Below are positions 57,668-64,000 of a stretch of DNA of 64,000 nucleotides, in pieces. This stretch comes from Verrucomicrobiota bacterium (lineage in GTDB: Bacteria; Verrucomicrobiota; Verrucomicrobiia; Opitutales; Puniceicoccaceae). Each line of letters begins with the position of its first letter. The first letter of the stretch is position 1. The stretch spans positions 1-64,000 of the forward strand of contig JBCDMB010000002.1 of the NCBI GenBank assembly GCA_038744685.1, read 5' to 3'. A program made the position numbers and the translations under genes. The notes under the pieces were generated by a model, which worked only from the letters and a program-made list of their open reading frames with translations, made no database searches and was not told where the DNA came from.

Positions 57668-58732
57668 ATGAAAGCCGCTATCTTATTTCTGGTTTCACTT
57701 TCCATTCAAGCCGTAACCTTCTCGGAAACAAAAGAGCGTCACTTTAGCAGTGCTTGGGATTTTGATCCGCCTTCCTTTATGGGTGATTGGAGTGGCTCCT
57801 ACGTCGATCCTCCTGAAAAAACCTGGCCAGCAAACAATCCAAGCCTTGTCGCCCGGATCATTGGGAAAGGGGACAATCTCTTCGAAGTGGAATTCATGAA
57901 CGTCTTTGACCGACGAGCGGATATTGAAGTATCGGCCACCGTAAAGTCGGACAACGGATCACTTAGTTTCTCAGGCACTAATCTCGAATTCACCGCAGAT
58001 GGAAAAGAGCTGGTTGGCAGACGGAAATTCACTGGTCGGAATAATGAGACCATTTGGGCTGACTTTCGACTCCTGAAAGTGGAAAGACTTTCTCCAACTC
58101 TCGGGCTTCCTCCACCACCCGGTGCAATCTCACTGATCACCCCCGACTTGGATTTATGGCAGCACCCGAATGGAAATTCCGCAACATGGAAAGTCCTAGA
58201 CGGGAGCGTTCTGGAGTGTTTTCCAAGAAAAGAGGGAAACGAAGAAGGCGGTGACCTGCAAACCAAGCAAACATTTAAAGATCTCCAACTTCACCTCGAA
58301 TTCCGTCTTCCATATGAACCTGCAAGAAGAGGACAAGGCAGAGCAAATAGTGGTCTTTTCCTTCAAGGAGCCTACGAAGTTCAGATTTTGGACAGCTATG
58401 GAACCTCACCGGGATGGAGCGACTGTGGAGCCCTTTACAAGGTCTCTCCTCCCAAAGTGAATAAAAGTCTGCCACCCGGACTTTGGCAGACCTACGACAT
58501 CGATTTCCGCGCAGCCCGTTTCGACGAAGAGGGCGAACTCACTTCACCACCCGTCATTACGGTCAAGCAAAACGGAACAGTCATCCACCAGGACCAACCT
58601 CTGTTCGAAGTCACCCAATGGCTCGAAAAACGCCGAATGAATCCCCATAGTCAGGATGCTGGTCCGATTCGTCTCCAAGACCACGGGCACGCCGTCCAGT
58701 TTCGAAACTTTTGGGTACTCGAGACAGACTAA
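57668..58732 (+). CDS. DUF1080 (3-keto-disaccharide hydrolase-type) protein
   Basis: A 354-residue exported protein. Signal peptide MKAAILFLVSLSIQAVTFS. Residues about 30-140 form an extra beta domain (MGDWSGSYVDPPEKTWPANN). Residues 160-354 are the DUF1080/LamG-like jelly roll: HPNGNSATWKVLDGSVLECF, LQLHLEFRLPYEPARRGQGR, ANSGLFLQGAYEVQILDSYG and a terminal GPIRLQDHGHAVQFRNFWV. Members act on glycosides or bind sugars. It is located near a second DUF1080 gene on the other strand, with a solo repeat terminus just after its stop. Confidence 0.88.
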   Translation: MKAAILFLVSLSIQAVTFSETKERHFSSAWDFDPPSFMGDWSGSYVDPPEKTWPANNPSLVARIIGKGDNLFEVEFMNVFDRRADIEVSATVKSDNGSLSFSGTNLEFTADGKELVGRRKFTGRNNETIWADFRLLKVERLSPTLGLPPPPGAISLITPDLDLWQHPNGNSATWKVLDGSVLECFPRKEGNEEGGDLQTKQTFKDLQLHLEFRLPYEPARRGQGRANSGLFLQGAYEVQILDSYGTSPGWSDCGALYKVSPPKVNKSLPPGLWQTYDIDFRAARFDEEGELTSPPVITVKQNGTVIHQDQPLFEVTQWLEKRRMNPHSQDAGPIRLQDHGHAVQFRNFWVLETD

Positions 58733-58761
58733 AGCACTTTGCGATTAGGTTGAAACGTCAG
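58733..58761 (+). repeat. Solo terminus of the MITE-like element
   Basis: AGCACTTTGCGATTAGGTTG and the following bases to 58,761 match the left terminal repeat of the element at 32,905 at all but two positions over 29 bases. No matching right end is visible within the following few hundred bases. It starts at the first base after the DUF1080 stop codon. Confidence 0.7.
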
Positions 58762-58794
58762 GAGGGCGTCCAGCCTTGGAGTGAGGCGTCTCCT

Positions 58795-59460
58795 CTACAG
58801 CTCCCGAATCCGAATGTTCCGCCACTGGACCTCAAACGGACCCTTATTACTCCGAACGCTGTGAATCTGGAGACCGATAAACCCTTCCGGATGAGCACCG
58901 TAAAACCGTTCGAACTCTGGTGCCGTTCCATCGGAAATCTCTACTCCATTTAAGAACGTTCTGATCGAGGGACCCTTTGCTACCACTCTAAAGTGATTCC
59001 ATTCACCATTTCTAAAATGATCATGCTTCTCAGGCTTGAACACCCATTGCTTGTGAGCCTCCCCGTACACACCGCCAGCTTCGCCCGGCCCTGCCTCAAT
59101 CTCAACCTGAGGACCGTTCACGCGCCCAACCTTTTTTGCGCCTGTCGTATTCGAGCGGATTTGAACGCCAGAATTCAGTTCATCATCTACCTTGGTTTCA
59201 AACTCGAGCTCAAAATCTCCGTAGACCTCATCCGTGCAAAGAAAAGAATTCGGACTCTTTGGAGTAGTCCTCCCAATGATCGCGCCGTCCTCGACACGAT
59301 AGGTTCCGGTTCCATTTAGCTGAGTCCACCCTTCTAACGTTTTCCCATCAAACAATTCGATCCATTCGGTCGAATCGTTCTCGGCATAGGCAGAGGAAAG
59401 ACCTGAAGAAACCAAGCCTAAAAGGAACCATGGCAGACGAAATCGGGGTTGGAAAACCAT
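58795..59460 (-). CDS. DUF1080 (3-keto-disaccharide hydrolase-type) protein
   Basis: A 221-residue exported protein from ATG 59460 with signal peptide (RLPWFLLGLVSSGLSSAYAE). It is a single DUF1080 jelly roll: WIELFDGKTLEGWTQLNGTG, YGDFELEFETKVDDELNSGV, QIRSNTTG, PQVEIEAGPGEAGGVYGE, WNHFRVVAKGPSIRTFLNGV, and the closing GFIGLQIHSVRSNKGPFEVQ. It is convergent with the other DUF1080 gene. Likely acts on extracellular sugars or as a binding module in glycan use. Confidence 0.92.
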   Translation of the reverse strand: MVFQPRFRLPWFLLGLVSSGLSSAYAENDSTEWIELFDGKTLEGWTQLNGTGTYRVEDGAIIGRTTPKSPNSFLCTDEVYGDFELEFETKVDDELNSGVQIRSNTTGAKKVGRVNGPQVEIEAGPGEAGGVYGEAHKQWVFKPEKHDHFRNGEWNHFRVVAKGPSIRTFLNGVEISDGTAPEFERFYGAHPEGFIGLQIHSVRSNKGPFEVQWRNIRIREL

Positions 59461-59825
59461 CAATCTACAAAGCTTTTTGGTCACTCAGCAGGCAAGCTTT
59501 ATCGACGACCCTAGTCGTCTGTCTTGAGAGAAACGAAACCAGTCTGAGCAGAGACCACTTTTCACTTGAGACCGATGCTAACCCGTAACTCCACCTCCAG
59601 AAATGAGGCTCTATCCAGCCTTTGGATCGAACCGGCCAAAGACAGAAAGTCTCCAGACACCCCAAATCCAGACACCATCTCCAACCAACTCTAGGGCCCG
59701 TTTCCAAAAACCTGCTTTTGGACTCAACAATAGATTGATATTAGTTGCGAAAAACGATGATTAAACGTTTTCTTGGTGTTCTAAGGAATCAATACCTTGG
59801 ACCGACTCACCTTTCGAAAAACCCC

Positions 59826-61394
59826 ATGATATCCAAAACTCAACTGCTCTTTGTTGCTTTGACGGCAAATCTATTCGGGATTGACCAACCAGTTGAAATA
59901 AGCATTGCGAAACCCGGAGACGATTTGCAGGCGATACTGGATCGCGGGTCCGATTTGTATCTTGAACCCGGGAAAGTGTACCCGATCCATCAGACCCTGA
60001 GATTCGTCCAACCAGGGCAGCGGATTTCGACCCTCCATCCAACTCGCCTGAATGACTACGCCAGATTAGTCCTTGCCGCGCCCGACATTGGACAACTGGT
60101 CAATGGTATGCGCCTCGATGGTGTCGTGCTGGAGAAGGTTATACTGGATGGAAACCGTTATGGTCTATCCTACATGGATCGTATTCATGGGAAACCAGAG
60201 TTGGTATTCTTTGGTGGACAAGGTGCGTCCCGTCAGATTGTGCGCCAATGCGTCTTCTTGAACCCAAGAACTTGGTCTGCCCTCAAAGTTCATGAGGGCG
60301 GGAATGAAATAGTGGTTGAAGACAATGTCTTTTTCGGGGCGGGACACGATGTGAGGGGCAACGGTCGAGAGGGCCGCGAAAAGCCGATCATTCAGGAACA
60401 TCAGACCCACTACAACTGGGGGGACGGAATCTCATGTGCAGCCCGGAACACCACCGTACGCAATAACCTAATCATCGATCCAACGGATGTGGGTATCGTA
60501 TTCTTCGGTGCCCCTGGGAGCGTCGCCGAAGGGAATGTCATTGCCTCGATATCCCGTGAATCGCTCGGAGGGATCAATCTGGTCGACCCCTTGGAGTTCT
60601 ACGCTTTCGAGGAAGAGCCAAGTCTAATCGACTACCGCGGAACGACCCTCCGGGACAATTGGATTGATGCGCGGGGTGCTCGCATTCACATGGCCATCCC
60701 GATTGGAGCAACTCCTTGGGTCCCATCCAAAAAGGGATTTACTCTCCTTGGGGGAGCGGTTCAGGACAACTTAATCACCGGAGGTGCGGCAGCTTATGGA
60801 ATCGTGGTGAGTGGAGTGAGGGATTGGACCATCAACGGAAACCAATCGAAAGCCCAATATTCGGGTATTGCCGAAGGTTTGCACCGCAATCCACCGGACG
60901 AACCCGGACCCTTTCTCTTCGAACCAGAGTTTGTAGAGAACACCGTCCTCCAATCTGATTTCAAGCCGGCCGAACGGCACCTCAAACACCTCTTACGATG
61001 CAACCATTTGCCTCGGAATCCCATGGGGTTCAGAGACTACTCCTACGGTTCTTCTGAGGTGCAGGCTGTTGTCGAGACTGCTTTTTTGGAGATGTTGGCT
61101 CGTGAACCTTCCATTGAGGAATTGCTGTTTTTCAGCGATTGGTTGTCGACTACAAGAACCAATGCCGACTCTCTTCGCAGGGTTTTGATGGGTTCTCCGG
61201 AGTTCGTCTTATTGAGGGGTGCCTTCAACCCCCAAGACCTTCAACTCTTTCGCGAAAAGCTTTGGATGAAGGCACTCTCCGAAGCGGTCGGTTTTGTTGG
61301 GGATGAATCATGGAAAACCGCTGCAGAGATCTACACAGAAGCTTGGGAAGAAATCAGTCTCCGATCCCCGCTACAACAATCGCCGCTACAATAG
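59826..61394 (+). CDS. Exported right-handed beta-helix protein with DUF4214-type end
   Basis: From ATG 59826, which gives a good signal peptide (ISKTQLLFVALTANLFG), the protein has 522 residues; an upstream ATG at 59757 is possible. Residues about 60-400 are a pectate-lyase-like beta helix (EGGNEIVVEDNVFFGAGHDV, RNTTVRNNLIIDPTDVGIVF, GAVQDNLITGG, VRDWTINGNQSKAQYSG). The C-terminus VQAVVETAFLEMLAREPSIE with LRRVLMGSPEF follows the DUF4214 pattern. It likely processes or binds a polysaccharide outside the cell. Confidence 0.78.
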   Translation: MISKTQLLFVALTANLFGIDQPVEISIAKPGDDLQAILDRGSDLYLEPGKVYPIHQTLRFVQPGQRISTLHPTRLNDYARLVLAAPDIGQLVNGMRLDGVVLEKVILDGNRYGLSYMDRIHGKPELVFFGGQGASRQIVRQCVFLNPRTWSALKVHEGGNEIVVEDNVFFGAGHDVRGNGREGREKPIIQEHQTHYNWGDGISCAARNTTVRNNLIIDPTDVGIVFFGAPGSVAEGNVIASISRESLGGINLVDPLEFYAFEEEPSLIDYRGTTLRDNWIDARGARIHMAIPIGATPWVPSKKGFTLLGGAVQDNLITGGAAAYGIVVSGVRDWTINGNQSKAQYSGIAEGLHRNPPDEPGPFLFEPEFVENTVLQSDFKPAERHLKHLLRCNHLPRNPMGFRDYSYGSSEVQAVVETAFLEMLAREPSIEELLFFSDWLSTTRTNADSLRRVLMGSPEFVLLRGAFNPQDLQLFREKLWMKALSEAVGFVGDESWKTAAEIYTEAWEEISLRSPLQQSPLQ

Positions 61395-61579
61395 CGCCGC
61401 TGATCCTAGGACCGACAGCATGAAACAAACCTCGGATTCTCTCCCAAGCCATAGACGAAGTTGGTTCATCCTGCTCATGCCAAAGGGCGGAAAAATAGCG
61501 GTGAAAGAAAGAAAAACTAAATTCAAATCGGCGGAGAATTCCGTTTACCCACTGTGATTTTACGTTTAACCAAATTACG

Positions 61580-62851
61580 ATGATTGAGCACCCGTATTTT
61601 AAGAACCATTACCTCAACGATGGGAAACTTTGGGTAGATGGAGAACACAGATTCCTAAAAACGGGAAAGCCGCTCCGTAACTTTGCCGATGCGTTCGAGG
61701 TCGAACAGTTGATCCGTGATCTAGGTTTGATCGCTAGGAAGGGTTTCAACAACATCTCCCTCAACTGCTACTGGCATCACTTTAATCCCTCTGGCAACGG
61801 AACCATTGAGGTATCTCTCGAACCTTTGCGTGAACTCGTCGCCGAGATACGCGCCCATGGGATGTTTGCAACCCTTTCAGTCGAAACCTACGGAGTCGGA
61901 GGTGGACAGATTCCGGACGGCTTTTGGTCTGATAATCCTGATGAGATTGCCGTAAACCATGAGGGCAAGACTGTTGCGGACACCGAATATGGCTATGGCG
62001 CAAAGGTTCCTTCACTTTTTTCCTCCCGATACCTCGCATCCTCAAGATCCTACATGAGAAATCTCGTGAGAGGTCTCGGTGCGGAGAACTTTCTCTATTT
62101 TGAGACTACCGTAGAGCCTCAGTTCATGGGCGCGCAGTGGCTGGATTATAGCAGTTCTGCAAAGTCCGCTTATGAAGAATGGATTGATCGTGGACGGGTA
62201 ACCGATGCGATTCCGTTTCCTGCGGAGTTTCCAGCGGATGAGACCTTTCGACTTTCTGAGAAGTGGAATCTATTCCGCGCTCAAACTCTTGCTGATTGGA
62301 TAAATGAGGATGCGCGCGCCTTGCGTGCAGGTGCAGGAAACGCGCCCCTTTGGATCGCCTCCGACTACCTCGACGCAGAATCATTCACGGAATCTCAGCG
62401 ATGCGGAGATGCCGTTGCCCTTTTGAGGGGGATGAGCGAAATCCAGATCGTCCAAATCAACTGGTCTTGGTGCAACATCGACCGAAAGCCAAATCTACGA
62501 GCTTACAGAAGGGTAAGACAGGTTATGGAGGAAACGGGCAGAGATTGGGCCGTAACCGAACACATGACGATCAATGGAGCAGATTACCATGAGAGCGATA
62601 TGAAAGGTCTGTTGATGAACACCATTGAAAATGGAAGCCATTTCGGGTGGGAGTTTGTCGACATTGCTGCGGATCGTGACAGCCCCAGCACAAAGCCCAA
62701 TGACGTTTTACCGGGAGATTTCAAACCGCAGCACTTTGCAGTCTACGATGAGAACTGGGAACCAAAGGCACCTATGAAAGTTGTTGATGAGGAATGGGAG
62801 GTATGGATGCAAATGGTTCAGCAATCTCTCCACTCTGAGGTATCTGAGTAG
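61580..62851 (+). CDS. TIM-barrel glycoside hydrolase-like protein
   Basis: A 423-residue cytoplasmic protein (no signal peptide) with a GH-A clan pattern: LIRDLGLIARKGFNNISLNC, RELVAEIRAHGMFATLSVET, the candidate acid/base Glu in LYFETTVEPQFMG, and a candidate nucleophile Glu in DWAVTEHMTINGADYHESDM. WLDYSSSAKSAYEEWIDRG matches GH42- or GH5-type insertions. Substrate unknown; it may act on oligosaccharides released by the neighbouring exported proteins. The preceding 185 bases contain no convincing gene. Confidence 0.7.
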   Translation: MIEHPYFKNHYLNDGKLWVDGEHRFLKTGKPLRNFADAFEVEQLIRDLGLIARKGFNNISLNCYWHHFNPSGNGTIEVSLEPLRELVAEIRAHGMFATLSVETYGVGGGQIPDGFWSDNPDEIAVNHEGKTVADTEYGYGAKVPSLFSSRYLASSRSYMRNLVRGLGAENFLYFETTVEPQFMGAQWLDYSSSAKSAYEEWIDRGRVTDAIPFPAEFPADETFRLSEKWNLFRAQTLADWINEDARALRAGAGNAPLWIASDYLDAESFTESQRCGDAVALLRGMSEIQIVQINWSWCNIDRKPNLRAYRRVRQVMEETGRDWAVTEHMTINGADYHESDMKGLLMNTIENGSHFGWEFVDIAADRDSPSTKPNDVLPGDFKPQHFAVYDENWEPKAPMKVVDEEWEVWMQMVQQSLHSEVSE

Positions 62852-62889
62852 AAAGAGTCCCCCTTCTGTACTTGGAGGGTCAACACGGT

Positions 62890-63519
62890 TCACTGGCTCA
62901 AGAGTTCCACCGCAACCTGATTCTTGTATTTGCGGGCAACATCCAAAGCTGTCCCTCCGTAGGACGCTACAATTGATTGGTCAATGCCTTGGTCTATCAA
63001 AAGCAGAATGATTTCGCGACCTCCACTTGCAGCTGCTTCGTGAAGAGGTGTTCCGCCCAATTCCGAAAGAAAGGTAGGGTCCGCTCCACCCTCGATCAAT
63101 ACCTCCGCAACTTCAAAGTAATCTTTAGCAGCCGCATGATGAAGCGGTGTCCAACCTCTTTTGTCCCACGTGTCAGGCTTGGCCTCCGCTTCGAGAAGCG
63201 CGAATGCGACTTTCGGAAGATTACGTTCCACAGACAAATGCAGGGGCGTGCGCTTACTCGGATCCGTGGCATCTACGTCAGCACCCGCTTCGATGAGCAC
63301 TAAAGCTATTTTCGGCTTTTTCCGCAAAATCGCCTGATGAAGGGGGGTGAGCTTCGGATGAGCACCTATGTTGGCCCGATCGGGATCCGTCTCTAAGTGT
63401 AGCTTTACATCGGCGATGTCGCCACGGGCAATCGACTCGTCGATAGTAACGTACTTTGTCGTCGCGGCACTTGCCGAAACGACGAAAAGGAGAGATAAAG
63501 CGAATCCTAGATGGCCCAT
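62890..63519 (-). CDS. Exported ankyrin-repeat protein
   Basis: A 209-residue periplasmic protein with signal peptide (GHLGFALSLLFVVSASAA) and five or more ankyrin repeats: KLTPLHQAILRKKPKIALVL, KRTPLHLSVERNLPKVAFAL, GWTPLHHAAAKDYFEVAEVL, GGTPLHEAAASGGREIILLL, GGTALDVARKYKNQVAVEL. It is a protein-binding scaffold; partner unknown. It ends the minus-strand pair whose upstream member is an MFS transporter. Confidence 0.92.
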   Translation of the reverse strand: MGHLGFALSLLFVVSASAATTKYVTIDESIARGDIADVKLHLETDPDRANIGAHPKLTPLHQAILRKKPKIALVLIEAGADVDATDPSKRTPLHLSVERNLPKVAFALLEAEAKPDTWDKRGWTPLHHAAAKDYFEVAEVLIEGGADPTFLSELGGTPLHEAAASGGREIILLLIDQGIDQSIVASYGGTALDVARKYKNQVAVELLSQ

Positions 63520-63535
63520 CGGAAAGATCCTTCCA

Positions 63536-64000
63536 TCAATGTTGAGCGAGCACTTTTGGCTTATAGCCTCCTCTTGACTTGAAGTAGAGGATAAGGCCGA
63601 GGTAACAAACCAGCATAAAGGCAGGAAACACGGTCATCTTCGCCAGTGCACCCTGAGATTCCCGGTCAGCGATCGCTTCAATATCCGCCTGTGTGCTCTC
63701 CGGCAATGCGGCAACTGCCTCGGCATTCAACGAACTGTAATCACCTAAAGCGTACGCTTTTTCAACGGTTACTTGTTCGTAGATCCCAGGCATATCAGCC
63801 AAGACCGAGCTAGTGACTGAACTGTCCTGAAGGAAACCAATAAACGGAAACCCGAGGATACCAACCGCCAGCATACCAACCCCTGCGATCGCATTCAAAG
63901 TCAGCGCACCTCCCCTGGGGGTCTGCTCAGCGACAACCCCTAGCATCGTGGGCCAGAAGTAAGTCTTCCCAACTCCGTAGAGGGTAGCCGCCGCAAAAAT
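63536..64000 (-). CDS. MFS transporter, C-terminal part (partial)
   Basis: The frame is open to the window edge and covers the last 154 residues. LYGVGKTYFWPTMLGVVAEQ and RGGALTLNAIAGVGMLAVGI are typical of MFS sugar-type permeases (helices 10 and 11), followed by a roughly 65-residue periplasmic insert and a final helix (MTVFPAFMLVCYLGLILYFK). The insert between the helices is unusually long. The N-terminal eight or nine helices lie outside the window. Confidence 0.75.
   Translation of the reverse strand: MFAAATLYGVGKTYFWPTMLGVVAEQTPRGGALTLNAIAGVGMLAVGILGFPFIGFLQDSSVTSSVLADMPGIYEQVTVEKAYALGDYSSLNAEAVAALPESTQADIEAIADRESQGALAKMTVFPAFMLVCYLGLILYFKSRGGYKPKVLAQH

Noticed and set aside
61400-61579. 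Small ORF upstream of the TIM-barrel gene
   Set aside because: The frame (61,294-61,557) mostly overlaps the end of the beta-helix gene and lacks a ribosome-binding site.
1-64000. CRISPR arrays or rRNA genes
   Set aside because: No regularly spaced direct repeats of 24-40 bp and no rRNA signature sequences were seen on either strand.

Overview
The window holds two different kinds of DNA. Positions 1 to about 28,090 are most of a Mu-like transposable prophage, cut by the left window edge. From 28,091 onward is an ordinary Gram-negative chromosome: tRNA-His, then LPS and dTDP-sugar genes, a fumarase, a phosphoglucomutase, RecJ and carbohydrate genes. LpxK (lipid A), DUF1080 proteins, a DUF4214-type tail, a coiled-coil/HTH nucleoid-like protein and Gram-negative efflux genes together suggest Verrucomicrobiota, possibly an Opitutae-like lineage. 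That placement is an inference from protein families, not a database match.

Prophage layout: the genes diverge from about 18.17 kb. Leftward on the minus strand come the lysogeny operon (LexA-type repressor, an exported protein and small ORFs, 18.16-16.47 kb), a putative lysis block (alpha/beta hydrolase, two small membrane proteins, a lipoprotein, 15.6-13.8 kb), then Mu-order packaging and head genes: wHTH protein, small terminase (gp27/DUF3486-like), large terminase (gp28-like), portal (gp29/DUF935-like), protease/scaffold (gpI), decoration protein, major capsid protein, gp36-like, gpF-like with a C-terminal nuclease-like domain, gpG-like, gp37-like, tail protein, and surface or tail proteins ending in a truncated LamG-like gene. 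A cytosine-C5 DNA methyltransferase sits inside the head operon. Rightward on the plus strand come Ner-like and excisionase-like regulators, a ParB-like protein, a MuA-like transposase, a MuB-like ATPase, a Gam-like protein, a block of small cassette-like ORFs marked by two copies of a 55-bp repeat, a GemA-like protein and a winged-helix protein. Three repeats of a CAAACCTC core then abut tRNA-His and probably mark the transposase-binding right end.

Chromosomal part: HdeD-like membrane protein and UDP-GlcNAc 2-epimerase; a propeller-like protein; a PatB/MalY-type aminotransferase; a DASS transporter; a four-gene OMF-MFP-FtsX permease-ATPase export operon; rfbB, two glycosyltransferases, rfbA, a polyphosphate-glucokinase-like ROK kinase and lpxK (all minus strand); fumC; a phosphohexomutase; Smr-domain protein; coiled-coil/HTH protein; RecJ; a two-gene membrane pair that may be a new MotA/TolQ plus MotB/TolR-type ion-driven complex (54.4-57.5 kb); DUF1080 proteins; a beta-helix protein; a TIM-barrel glycosidase-like protein; an ankyrin protein; and a truncated MFS transporter.

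Non-coding structure is rich. There is a 302-bp MITE-like element with 31-bp terminal inverted repeats (28 of 31 matching) and a solo terminus 26 kb away, two REPIN-like inverted pairs, TCGATTTC-rich hairpins, a clear bidirectional terminator, and several families of short dispersed-type repeats at prophage gene junctions.
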